Source of the DNA: CG-Epi1 sp964634895
GTDB taxonomy: Archaea; Thermoplasmatota; Poseidoniia; MGIII; CG-Epi1
Direction: 5' to 3'
NCBI GenBank assembly: GCA_964634895.1
Contig: CAZWJS010000004.1
Location: 1-48,859, forward strand
DNA: 48,859 nucleotides
In this document: one piece after another, positions 39,501-44,474 of the stretch
Layout of the letters: every line of letters begins with the position of its first letter
How positions within the stretch are numbered: position 1 is the first letter of the stretch
Translations under genes and position numbers: made by a program
The notes under the pieces: generated by a model
Databases searched by the model: none
The model's input: only the letters and a program-made list of their open reading frames with translations
Told to the model about the DNA's origin: nothing

Positions 39501-42500
39501 AAAGATGAGGAAGATGCTACTTTAGTAGTTGGAGAAACTAATTACTATGTCATAGGACAAACAGTTTCAGTTAAAAATAATGAACCTGTCATTGAGAAAC
39601 AAAACGTTCCTCTTGAATTTAAACAAGGTTCTCCAATTAGCTTAGATGTTTCTACTTCCGATGAAGATGGTGTCGTTTCTACGGTTATATGGTATGCAGA
39701 TGACGTGGAGATAGGCACTGGAGCTAATTTCTCGTTTGAGGAAAATAATTTAGCTCCTGGTAACCATACAATAAAGGTTCGAGTATTGGACAATGATGGC
39801 GGCTATTCTGAGCAAACATTTGAGGTGTTTGTTACTGAAGCTGAGGTTGAAGAAAGCACAGTATCTGCAATTCTGACTGACTTTAGTAACAATCTACCAT
39901 TGTTTGCTTTACTTGCATTTGGTCTGATAATGGTTGTAGGTACTGTTTTACTAAGACGAAATAGAAGTGCAAGTGGTGTAGCAGAAGGGCCGACTGTTGA
40001 TGATGGGACTAAAGACACATTTGTAGCTCCTCCCGGCGAGATTCTCGATTGGGATATTCCTACTGATGCACAAGGTAATGCTTTGATTATTGGAGAGTAT
40101 ATGGCCAAGCGTCGAGAATCTTATTTGACACATCCAAATAATGAAGAAGTGGTTGATTATTTGCATAATAATAGAGAACGTTTTGCAATATCATCTTACT
40201 TTGATGTTCCAGGTGATCCTACAGTTGTCGTCAATGATTGGGCCTTACCTGAAAATTTAAGAGGAAATGTTCATTTGGATTCATTCCGTCAGCAGATTGT
40301 TGAAAGAATTACTAACAGCACACCTGACAAAAATTTTGTTATTATTGGTGAACCTGGTGTTGGAAAGACAGTCATGCTCTTTGAAGTATTTGACAGACTA
40401 ATGAATAAAGCTCCAGTTGGAATATTGAGTACAGATACGATAGCTAAAGCTCACGAAATGTTTGGCGTTCGTGTTTTCTATGACGATATTCCTGAGAATC
40501 AAAAATTAGTTGATGCTTTAACAGAAAATGACATTCAAGGAGTTATTGTAAGTTCACGTGAAGCTGATTGGAAAGCTTTGCCAACTGAGATGCAAGCCAA
40601 ATTTGATCGTTTGACAGTTCCATTATTTAGTGAATTGGATATGAAAGCCATGATTAAGAAAATGATGACATTCCAGAGTATTGGCTACAATGACGATTCT
40701 GTAGATATTTTAGCAGAATATGCGGAAGGAAGTCCCATCTATGTTTGGTCAATGGTTAGAGAAATGATGCACCGTAGTGTTAAGACTTTAACTAAGGAAT
40801 ATATCCAAGAAAATTCAGTTAAAGGAATGATTAATTATGTTGCACAATTATTGCAGAGACTACTGAAGGATGGAGAAGAATATCGTAAAGGTGGTCTTCA
40901 CGCTCTTGCCTCTTTAATTTTCCTTTCAGATCATATGGAAGAACGTTATTGTAACGATTATTTCTTTGACGCTTATGTTGAAGTATTATCTAAGCACACA
41001 GAAGAAAAATTAGATGACAAGATGAATCCAAAGACTCTCAACTTAGTTTTAGCATATCTACCAATCAATGAGAGTGTTATCCGATTCCCACACGATACAT
41101 GGCCAGACGTTCTACAGGGATGGGGAGATATGAATCCATTTAGCACAGAATTAAGAATGATTAATCGTGCATTTGCAGATTCAGGAACATTCCAAGATCT
41201 CAAGAAAGAAGTTGTTGCCGATGTCTGGAATTCAACATATGAAAGATATAAGAGAACACCATCAAGGCAGAAAAATTCATTCTTAGCATTAGCAGATACT
41301 TTATTCCAAAATTTCACTATTGATGAATTGAAAGAATTAGGCGTGGATATAGATGTTGTAAGGCAAGTTGCTTCTACTTATTCACATATTCCACAAGCAG
41401 CTAAATTGATATCAAAGATACAAGCTGTATTACCACAAACAGTTACTAGAATCATCAACATGCAAGATATTAGTTCGGAACAATCTCATGCACCATATAA
41501 AATTCAAGAAATGTATTTGATTTACAATGATGGCCGTATGATTACTAGCTTAATGGATGAAGAAGCTAAGGTAGATTCAGATATTATGAGTAGTATGTTA
41601 ACTGCCATTAATGATTTTGTTAAAGATTCTTTCCAAACTACGGGTAATTTAGGTTCGATTGATTATGGAGAAAATCAGATTATTTTAGAGAGAGGTAAGT
41701 ATACAATCTTAGCTTCTGTTGTTTATGGTGAAGCAAATCGTGATCTTCGTTCAAGAATGAGCAGATCATTAACCAAGATTGAAGAGACATTTGGTTCCAA
41801 TCTTAAATCATGGAATGGTGATGTTGATAGTTTGAGTGGTACCACTGAATACTTGCAACCAATTATGGACATTAGCAAATCAGTTACAAAGGATATGATT
41901 GATGAATTACAAGCACTTAAATCTATTAATTTGAGATCAAGTTGGACACAGGTAGCTGGCTACGTTCAAGTTAATTTATTAATCAATAATTATTCTAAGA
42001 AGCAGATTAAGGGAGCTAAATTGACACTTGAATATGGTACTGACTTCCTTAAATTAGTTAAGACAGAACCTGAATTCAAGTATAAAGTTACTGAAGTTGA
42101 TATTAAGAAAGTGCCAGGAAATGATGAAATGCCTGTAACACTTTACTTTGAGCCATTAAAATCTGCTCAGGCTTCCCTTAATGTACACCTTGATTACGAA
42201 GCTAAGGGAGGTAATGCATCTGGAGTTTCTTCTGCAGTATTTGAGAGAGTAAATCTTTTCAAAGAGGGTCAGTCTTTGAATATTTCAGATCTTGATAATG
42301 CTCAGAAAGCTGAGATAATACCTGAATCGGCTCCAGTAGAAACAGTAGGAGATGGTGTTGAAGTTCTAGAATCTGGTGTTGAAGTAATGGATACTGAGAT
42401 AGAGGATGCTCCTTCTTTTGAGACTGCGGAAGAACCAAAAGAGGAAGAACCAAAAAAAGAAGAGCCTAAGGAGAAAGAACCTGAGGAACCAGCAATAGAT

Positions 42501-42668
42501 CCTGGTGAATCTGGTGTAGACGATTTGATGAGTAAATTAGATGAGTTGGATGATTCATCTGATGATACAAAAGAAAAGAAAGCGAAGAAGGACAAGAAAG
42601 AGAAAAAATCAGATGACGATGATGAAGCTGATATGGATGATTTATTAGGTAAATTAGACGAGTTATAG
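24531..42668 (+). CDS. giant surface receptor-like protein: LamG/MAM-like/beta-helix/PKD-like ectodomain, one TM, STAND-like NTPase
   Basis: An uninterrupted frame of 6,045 codons. ATG at 24531 is preceded by AAGGAAA; a GTG at 24513 is the alternative. Order by base position: signal peptide (24531-24620), beta-helix cap (24660-24785), LamG (24838-25480), beta-helix (25540-26220), MAM-like jelly roll ending GWYIDDVKIF (26220-26770), LamG (26955-27590), seven linker-plus-beta-helix modules (27590-37700), a last linker, LamG (38100-38690), PKD/Ig-like domains (38710-39850) and one membrane helix (about 39896-39950). The inside has a STAND-like NTPase, a YNDGR domain (41508-41800), a beta-sandwich (41935-42250) and a charged tail. 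The ectodomain suggests glycan or surface binding; the NTPase suggests switch-like signalling (inference). The stop lies 2 nt before the convergent tRNA-Gly. Confidence 0.9.
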   Translation: MYKNSRFVYAGLLFLVLLFLFVLVSDNSEADEIDVDSFGGADYTSLSDAVSNANPEDTINVAARTYIDTVLIDKQLTILGANEGSGKDAGNIFGASCDSGNLVTRYKLDETSGSDASDEISCDDLDGDVSGASWETGVWGNGLDFDGSDYVKVDYGSAFDDITTAISISAWVNLDDNETTQTIVSNYNQQSDTDRDGFRFLITHQGYPEFVFGMGSSSGSCDAAVALSENTWYHLVVTYGEDSSDPITFYINSEKASETCGYSTEISPSSADLIIGATDENDDDSYETYFDGTIDDVMIWNSILSSSTIEALHWSGDGSYYPIIDADEGDYSFKVTADDVLIRKFEVYDAGDDNTDAGIFVDGADDVTIVKIISKSNRVGISVADSDDVKIHTVTINCDSHDRGLKITSSDNIEVAWGSYDCATVEGIYSENSKNGIYHNFTLDDNEVGIHFFSSTNVPNAHSSNQINSVNIADSDSSGIKFNGADNNILYDVTLDDNKYGISFGWNADDNILNDVDFVNSEDYDIYHFGCGVSDNENPDNTGKRYFCGGWDNVLIDTTFGEDLLSINASSRLLVKELLETEATGNETYAWNRVNTTIDDDRRTSSGTNSFWIGYSGNDKYADNWNENFSMNTDVSLPSGGVEENRILEIKTWYETEDTFDGGRVYISKDSGTTWNLLTPIGGYDSNLQATCDFDGGAFNGDDEDAWQTKKFNLSGYRGEDIRIKFNFCSDGSQTEEGWYIDDVKIFKESDSSNVLYFDDFERAGHKWLFAGDWTTSNAPSYYGVNGVDVLVTDETRGESLLNITYNSNLKNHWKFDESSDCVTCYTYDSITNYNARLYGATFTSGKFGNAISFDGDNDYVQSNNDMHSGRYTQLTISAWVKFDSFPSSGNYESLVNPRYDGDAFLQVDSDGKPIFGGYFYNPNGEQRVVGTTTMITGVWYHLVGTWSEYSDKMHIYVNGTLEKEKSMSSNNLYLRTSYYNYFGRDYNGNYMDGTLDQVSLWAVVLTSAEIQTLYNSPNGGDHIYATPYFGGSDSKTNNQGKIQDLYFTTKFYSNLDNDGDYEETSVDSYGGLKFGSLLKKPSTTNIISNKLEVRLPPENIFNRNSNNLFRFIQDAVDGAADSDVLEVWPGTYKENIEIDKRLTILGSGASNTILDGRYLGSVIKLKGNADYTIIKNLTVKRSGNNTHTCNTGSQHAGIDAYQAYNLKIHHVNFKDNEYGFNGCYVDYVEILYSYIDAAARRGSAQAGIFTQSADYGNYRYNEIINHSRGIQINSNSHYSKIFNNKIHNNTSTGITGSSLSDGEYYNNVIIYNNGDGIYSSYAYRSKFVNNTLFDNNGDGIDLQYGYSVRITGNTIKESTSYGLHLYRFSASTSSLKSVIENNIFTKNNYGVYSNGYYSTSYSKYLEFYNNTFNTSGTYGLYCYYYCYDIIVENNTFIGGDDTVYGLYLQKSYYGIIGNNTFHNDHTSKDIYMYQCGSSSTTYNKFFNNNFSTILVSSSCDVQVYDNLNVKTVETDSDPFSGVHIMLNDTSSTFYKTSHWEGGTDSVTDTDGFISSGTLLKSGSYLSSSTFTNNTITCSYAYGVRAKTFTFNFSGDTLKTIEVPDNFRIGVVENENTDVLYTTITSAINEASTNDVLKVWNWTFNEAVVVNKGVTLVGNSTTSSIINGTTEDYSIEIKSNGVTIKNLRLEGSTDSVIYAGNYHSLNISDVFIVETNSDVGLTFVGTESSTITDVTVNNTDRKSVVIENGDGLTFKNSNFKNSSSSHGFEIEDSDEITLDNIFIHNPGYSGSSSYGITISSSSTITIKNSSKIADSKSYTLYVDDVSTLVVQDSIFVGKELARIDESNNFLIENSKFKGNSQGDNSIFIKETDGGTFRNNVITNPSSDADSPENGAIFLSDSDSNLIKNNTVTNSGRSGIHLKAGSLNNQIIENDVTGSYTFGLLVQGSDGTIIRNNTFSSSNIHGIKIASSDDVVVDNNTLNTNTKDGLYLSSSDDAIVKYNSISENEVGIYVTASDDSLFLFNDIDDNSNYGAQFQESKNIRFKLNTIKNTDSDALFLSMNSDNAFIDNNTIKNNGVTTSGRSIRLSEVDDSVIYNNTIKSNTYNGIFLVSSSTNKIIQNTIDDSGAYGIQINNDASVSDNNTIKDNLIKSSDDSGISSQGMFTKIINNTIKFNVEDGIYLDSSAARSIISSNIVEDNEDNALHILSNNVLITKNEIDGDTSNVAVYVSNANNVNITHNVIEGGSQGIKIVTGLNSYIFNNTIESNSDYGLYLLTNSSSSIVLNNTLQENGDYALYVQSSDSVKVIGNTLKDNDDYAMVLADSKLINLKTNTIADNSGGVKYNNCDYCNITSTEITDNSIRGLWLLGGSDNNFFANVEVSENGKDLYFQSSTGNKGFNFSFSTVTFDSSSVLVLTSNLNIAFQSSNGSAFEGVEFELLSGDVQYYATPFYGGTDSVSDSNGEVSETFALDYKIYNGSSTSEDIPNNLTYHYGVRSKSKSLDMSSSHTETITVNASWIYGYVLNINTDKNWTKIQDAIDNSSSGDTIHIWAWTYSENVEVDESITIIGNGTRNTTINASSNGKGFDITSDDVTIKNIEVISCGSTEGHNGIQIGGEDAIIEHIKVSRCFNGISVEGSGVWIANSTFTSNYDFGINVYQGSSSSDAVKVYNNVISWNTKGGVRSVEDDTVIKSNLIHNNSGGSGIYFEDADDSVIENNTIIDNLFNIKYFNNAVRVLIKNNVISGSDNQGIYVGSNANYGVIEGNTITDSGSVGIFVQSSDYYYLGNNTVSGSGNYDIKFDKASIGNSAKNTTFSTILVHPNAYFAIYNDLSLTLVDTSDVGFEGADIKVVNDDDVLYSTNHYGGTDNKTDSNGKITKNFTLIFEIYDGSSTPETIPTNISTRYLDWDVTSSLEPSASLKIIVPDFRVQNSRTGVLTYHIQTSIDDAQSGDTLYAWAGNYYENIEVDKILTIQGNGSATVIDGTFTEDTIEITSGSVVIKNLVVVSGSNDENEAGISVIESNNVIISNIKFINNTISVYVEDSEDLVVNQSTFDVLDYGVYAKGTSTRLVVEDNAFRNGTSGNACIYQLSSDGNGNALISDNSFDDCHTAWKSGSNDNTFRDNTLNDNTNGIQLNGEEAKNNLVDSNTISDSASYGLRIYASAEDNNIFNTIIQDSSISDIKLSDSDDTVLVNTTFSDLSVSSDANMWIKVYLDFGVYDNSSNSFEGADVKIMEDASTLYSTDGFGGSDPKTDGNGSIGIFLVATKHYDGSSTPENVTTNITVEYVDWISTETYDVTDSISVSIDDFRVQNQNTGVMYYSISGAISAVTSYDATIHVWPGTYREKITINKQITLVGNSTANTILNGSAVLGDFVTISSENVILKNLSFVSAQTAIDINSDNCEVQNVYVANNNVTGIYTGASFIKIIDSEFKNNGQRGIELQGASEISVINNTFVGTSSRGINIYQSDDVVIRNNLISSDGIGIISTDSNDIEIFNNKLHNNSNDGLIFDGDSSNSEAYNNSIEYNEGYGISVSGADSLLIRDNVVKSNTKGFRIIAADDIVFLSNTFISNDDGLSELLPWGGTSGHNRLENNIFDDTGLVIEASNQTLIGNTFQNSPGYGIKLNSEYCDNNVFYHNVITNSNDEDIFVGGSGNQTNNVGYNNTFSTIEVESNGEFIILDYVNVKTVNASGDMPDIDVHSYYRTSSYYQTSYFGGSDDLTNETGEVPMFIAPIVYYGGSSTADNVLLPVEVRYVDFVETFFLDYADGDSITIDIPDLRVKNVDTDEMSYHIQTAIDNANVDDRIYVMQGIYHENVLLNKKLILASCLPEDYGSCYRDGTVLIDAKQSGSGIKITANGAKVRGLSVTNSSGWPEAGIRVVADAIEIWGSGIFNCPIGILYQDATLTGLLTTYIFGVDIGIWLTSSSYNDLQTTHIYDTNVTDIWFDSYGYSSSEGSENNTLQRMQISKINFTNSPNNRIIWPENENYYQLDKVTLVNSENIVSVGYDDPADIEIDSDSSYFVKNQVNIHVMQNETALSDVDVKFWNDTEIFYATSLYGGSDSKTVAGTMLSSVEFAFKEYIGSSVGTDNSIKIEITHIDFVNKTTLSGSDGYPEFCYQCTIYADFDIPIFRVYNENSGNGYYYLQSAIDSANSGDKLLVYSGAYHENIVVDKSLTIEGQGVVAPIVIGDIDNPGFGSPPLVEEDGVGIEITADNVEISNIRISNFSTGINISAGNAFIHNVEISDISTNAIVVHTAGAESIISGSQFSNNGLNNNEASIWFRNSDSVQIRDNIFTGPRGIFVEGSNNKIINNSFTNINNDAVSIRSGDNNIYDSNQFENTDIAYYYDSSGINNLVVNNSYFVNTRLDLYVHAIGLDNNFINNQFTNIDNPNDVFFELSNVINLQMKTVNGPANNVQLEILEGESSIYATPYYSGSSPKTDGDGRIAPIIVVYERCEFLCTNIDSKVNYYYDSVEYNVSLDTSSSHDEVIWVNVRPEAIIDSFIALGDLTTTTGIEAVKGADINITDSYTVAYWPFDEGQGSDVYDEVSSQSGKIRPTSIWNAGNSNLSSDYSLGFEGTYTNLELVSFQLTEFTGEMWFKTTDTKTMTLFSDKKLAANGWGYHFYISGEEQTLNFDFTTNGGNVQSLTSSKAVNDGNWHFGAIVRSSDKIQLWLDNDLVAETSWSGVVDFTDEPLTVGQTPAGSESFKGSIDDFRISNIARHNEDLMNGGGIVELISTSYDIDGTISEHIWVSLIDGELGRGQTLYYPVDNLTQGTHTIQLTVVDNNGTTSNPVSSVLLVMERPVSVVDSVKINGESIWSGWGPIQVNSGDSLSLVGGSIGEQTITEFHWESDQDGVLCIGNSIQCSTFTTNTLSNGTHQLSLKVKGGNGLWSSDYILTFDVNGRPVIGTPEVTDDSIARMRSAAFSVRIDDDSTEPENLEYTVGYRIKGSEAEWGTDYIDDVLYNSDTEELEFTFNPDEFAPTGEYEFYIEAKDEEDATLVVGETNYYVIGQTVSVKNNEPVIEKQNVPLEFKQGSPISLDVSTSDEDGVVSTVIWYADDVEIGTGANFSFEENNLAPGNHTIKVRVLDNDGGYSEQTFEVFVTEAEVEESTVSAILTDFSNNLPLFALLAFGLIMVVGTVLLRRNRSASGVAEGPTVDDGTKDTFVAPPGEILDWDIPTDAQGNALIIGEYMAKRRESYLTHPNNEEVVDYLHNNRERFAISSYFDVPGDPTVVVNDWALPENLRGNVHLDSFRQQIVERITNSTPDKNFVIIGEPGVGKTVMLFEVFDRLMNKAPVGILSTDTIAKAHEMFGVRVFYDDIPENQKLVDALTENDIQGVIVSSREADWKALPTEMQAKFDRLTVPLFSELDMKAMIKKMMTFQSIGYNDDSVDILAEYAEGSPIYVWSMVREMMHRSVKTLTKEYIQENSVKGMINYVAQLLQRLLKDGEEYRKGGLHALASLIFLSDHMEERYCNDYFFDAYVEVLSKHTEEKLDDKMNPKTLNLVLAYLPINESVIRFPHDTWPDVLQGWGDMNPFSTELRMINRAFADSGTFQDLKKEVVADVWNSTYERYKRTPSRQKNSFLALADTLFQNFTIDELKELGVDIDVVRQVASTYSHIPQAAKLISKIQAVLPQTVTRIINMQDISSEQSHAPYKIQEMYLIYNDGRMITSLMDEEAKVDSDIMSSMLTAINDFVKDSFQTTGNLGSIDYGENQIILERGKYTILASVVYGEANRDLRSRMSRSLTKIEETFGSNLKSWNGDVDSLSGTTEYLQPIMDISKSVTKDMIDELQALKSINLRSSWTQVAGYVQVNLLINNYSKKQIKGAKLTLEYGTDFLKLVKTEPEFKYKVTEVDIKKVPGNDEMPVTLYFEPLKSAQASLNVHLDYEAKGGNASGVSSAVFERVNLFKEGQSLNISDLDNAQKAEIIPESAPVETVGDGVEVLESGVEVMDTEIEDAPSFETAEEPKEEEPKKEEPKEKEPEEPAIDPGESGVDDLMSKLDELDDSSDDTKEKKAKKDKKEKKSDDDDEADMDDLLGKLDEL
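27590..38000 (+). repeat. degenerate 0.8-2.7 kb protein-level module repeat: linker plus right-handed beta-helix
   Basis: The pattern is a beta-sandwich-like linker followed by a pectin-lyase-like beta-helix. Linkers are marked by Y-x-T-x3-GG-[ST]-D near 27600, 29130, 31865, 33095, 34240, 35645, 36680 and, in weaker form, 37800. Beta-helix caps are marked by IQxAID-x4-GD and YxENIxVDKxLTI near 27865, 29400, 32130, 33345, 34490, 35895 and 36955, with a lone earlier copy near 24670. Between them run many 20-25-residue coils rich in NNxI, SxDDxVI and YGI/YGL. Copies differ strongly in DNA sequence and in coil number, so the expansion is old. Confidence 0.8.
40240..41480 (+). other. cytoplasmic STAND/AAA-like NTPase region of the giant protein
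   Basis: Walker A is GEPGVGKT (residues 5273-5280). Walker B is VRVFYDD (5313-5319). A sensor-like VIVSSREADW follows about 20 residues later. Then comes a helical stretch with EGSPIYVW (Gly5400 onwards), which resembles the G-x-P motif that follows the NTPase core of STAND proteins. Helical, probably winged-helix and all-alpha regions complete it up to the YNDGR domain. The order and motifs fit a STAND ATPase better than a classical AAA+ enzyme. The assignment is by eye. Confidence 0.6.
41508..41800 (+). other. YNDGR domain, copy 1 (giant protein)
   Basis: A domain of about 97 residues (5660-5756) opening with MYLIYNDGRMI, then SSMLTAINDFVKDSF, TGNLG and YGE, and ending LTKIEETF. It has the predicted beta-beta-alpha-beta-beta-alpha pattern of small sensor folds such as longin or roadblock. 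I have seen similar segments in archaeal signalling proteins but cannot name the family. A second copy occurs in the E1/rhodanese gene of this window. Confidence 0.7.
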
Positions 42669-42670
42669 AT

Positions 42671-42746
42671 TGGTGCGGGTGCCGGGATTTGAACCCGGGT
42701 TCCAAACTTGGCAAGCTTGAGTGATACCAGGCTACACCACACCCGC
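42671..42746 (-). tRNA. tRNA-Gly (anticodon GCC)
   Basis: On the minus strand the acceptor GCGGGTG pairs with CACCCGC. The D arm contains CCTGGTAT. The anticodon stem CAAGC/GTTTG encloses TTGCCAA with anticodon GCC. The T arm is CCGGG-TTCAAAT-CCCGG, the discriminator is A and CCA is encoded at 42673-42671. No intron is seen. The 3' end is 2 nt from the stop of the convergent giant gene. A TATA-like CTTTATTA (42778-42771) lies about 28 nt upstream. Confidence 0.95.
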
Positions 42747-42770
42747 GTGTTTCGGTCCAGAATAATGGGT

Positions 42771-42787
42771 TAATAAAGCCTTTAATG
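42771..42787. promoter_or_regulatory. adjacent TATA elements for tRNA-Gly (minus) and the protease operon (plus)
   Basis: On the minus strand CTTTATTA (42778-42771) is about 28 nt before the tRNA 5' end. On the plus strand CTTTAATG (42780-42787) is about 24-25 nt before the ATG at 42808. The spacing predicts a leaderless message for the protease operon. Confidence 0.4.
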
Positions 42788-42807
42788 ACCGCTGAAGTGA
42801 GCATCTA

Positions 42808-43734
42808 ATGTCAGATAGCGCGGAACCTGAACAAAGCCTTTCTGAAGCATGGCAAGAGAACAGTTTTCCTATCATAGCTTTAGCTCTTTGTTTTGTTATT
42901 TCTCACGTGGTAGCTATGTTTCTTGTTCCATCTTATGAAGAAGCTGATGTTCAAGCTTTTGAGGATCCAGATAATCCAGTTAACTCTTTATTTTATATAG
43001 CAATAATTTTAGTCTTTACTGCATTTGTCTTGTGGATTGCTAAACAGGGTCTTGACTACATTTTACAGTGGATTTTTCTTTCGGCGATAGGCGTTACTTT
43101 CATTTATGTTTTCTATCCTTTTTTCCATAGTTATGGTATAACTGGTACAGCAGGATATCTGGGTGCCACAGGTCTTGCTATTCAGCTAACTTTTCTGTTG
43201 TTAACATATCCTGAATGGTATGTGATTAATATTTCTGGAGTTATTTTGGCAGCAGGAGTAGCAGCTATTTTTGGTATTTCCTTTGGTCTTTTACCAGCTC
43301 TACTTCTTTTGGTTGGTCTTGCTGTTTATGATGCATGGGCAGTCTATCAAACCGGCCATATGGTTGATTTGGCAGATTCAGTTATGGATCTTAAGCTACC
43401 AATCTTGTTAGTTATGCCTAAGACAAAGGATTATTCTTTCTTAGAACAAGGTAGCTTGAATAAACAAATAGAATCAGGAGAGAAAAGAGGAGCTTTGTTT
43501 ATGGGCTTAGGAGATTTGGTTATTCCTGGAGCCTTAGTAGTTTCATCTAAAGCTGCTCTAGGTTGGGGAGTTGGTTTAGCATCGATGCTAGGAAGTGTGG
43601 CAGGTTTCTTTGTATTAATGTCATTTGTTCTTAGTGGGCGTCCTCAAGCTGGCTTACCATTATTGAATGGTGGAGCTATTCTAGGTTATTTGATTGGAGT
43701 CTTCTTATTTAATTCTGGCAATTTAGGGTTATGA
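42808..43734 (+). CDS. presenilin-family intramembrane aspartyl protease (PSH)
   Basis: A 308-residue protein with about nine membrane helices. The two catalytic aspartates are in YDAWAVY (Asp175) and GLGD (Asp236). The third presenilin signature, PAL, appears as QAGLPLLNGG near residues 281-290, with GLP in place of PAL. It should cleave single-pass proteins within the membrane, for example leftover signal peptides or signalling precursors. It is the first gene of an operon whose stop and start codons overlap as ATGA; the other genes encode a phosphoesterase and a helicase, an unexpected pairing. Confidence 0.9.
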   Translation: MSDSAEPEQSLSEAWQENSFPIIALALCFVISHVVAMFLVPSYEEADVQAFEDPDNPVNSLFYIAIILVFTAFVLWIAKQGLDYILQWIFLSAIGVTFIYVFYPFFHSYGITGTAGYLGATGLAIQLTFLLLTYPEWYVINISGVILAAGVAAIFGISFGLLPALLLLVGLAVYDAWAVYQTGHMVDLADSVMDLKLPILLVMPKTKDYSFLEQGSLNKQIESGEKRGALFMGLGDLVIPGALVVSSKAALGWGVGLASMLGSVAGFFVLMSFVLSGRPQAGLPLLNGGAILGYLIGVFLFNSGNLGL

Positions 43735-44474
43735 ATTTAGTTCCGGTTCACGGCTCGCCTTCTCTTTTTTTTAAGGAGGAATCAGCACTAATAATTTCAG
43801 ATTTACACTACGGAGTTGAGGCAGAGATGTTGAGAGGTGGAGTCTGGGTTCCTAATCGTTCAACTTCTAGAACAGAAAAAATCTTGAAATTAATCAAGGA
43901 AAATAAAGCTAAGAAATTAATTTTGTTAGGTGATGTTAAGCATCAGGTTCCTCATAACAGTAAGCAGCAAAGAACTGATTTAGAGCAATTCTTTATGGCC
44001 ACAACTAGGATTGTTGACGTCGAAATTGTTCCCGGCAATCATGATGGCGGTTTAGCAGATATTGCTCCATCAAGTGTTAAATTTCATGAGTCTGTTGGTT
44101 GTACAATGGGAGATATTGGATTAATTCATGGACATGCCTGGCCTTCCCAAGAAGTTATGAATTCAGAAATATTAGTGATGGGACATGAGCATCCAGCATT
44201 TTCTTTCAGGGACAGAGTAGACAAATTGCACAGTGAACCGTGTTGGCTGAGAGCACCTATGGTTGAGCATGAAAGATATGAACAAGTCCCCAATCTTTTG
44301 ATTGTGATGCCTGCCTTTGGAGAGCTAGCAGGTCGGACTATGAATCGGGAACCATTGAAAGGTTTAGGGCCGATTCTAAGGAATGGTTTAGCTGATTTGT
44401 CTAAAGCTAGAGTAGAGACATTGGAAGGTCTTGAGTTTGGAGAATTGGGCAATCTGCTTGATTTGAGACTATGA
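43731..44474 (+). CDS. calcineurin-like metallophosphoesterase (COG1407/PdeM-like)
   Basis: A 247-residue enzyme with the full two-metal motif set: SDLHYG (DxH), LLGDVKH (GD), VPGNHDGG (GNHD), IHGH and MGHEHPA (GHxH). It is closest in pattern to the phosphoesterase found beside Lhr-type helicases in archaea and in bacterial ligase-associated DNA repair clusters (PdeM). It probably hydrolyses a phosphodiester or phosphate ester in nucleic acid repair; the substrate is unknown. Start and stop overlap both neighbours as ATGA, so translation is coupled. Confidence 0.88.
   Translation: MNLVPVHGSPSLFFKEESALIISDLHYGVEAEMLRGGVWVPNRSTSRTEKILKLIKENKAKKLILLGDVKHQVPHNSKQQRTDLEQFFMATTRIVDVEIVPGNHDGGLADIAPSSVKFHESVGCTMGDIGLIHGHAWPSQEVMNSEILVMGHEHPAFSFRDRVDKLHSEPCWLRAPMVEHERYEQVPNLLIVMPAFGELAGRTMNREPLKGLGPILRNGLADLSKARVETLEGLEFGELGNLLDLRL

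Noticed and set aside
24531..42668. Possibility that the giant frame is several genes or an assembly artefact
   Set aside because: The frame is uninterrupted, domain boundaries are continuous, cassettes are diverged rather than identical, and codon style is constant throughout.
42302..42804. Minus-strand open frames running through tRNA-Gly
   Set aside because: They cross the tRNA gene and mirror the acidic Ser/Asp tail of the giant protein.
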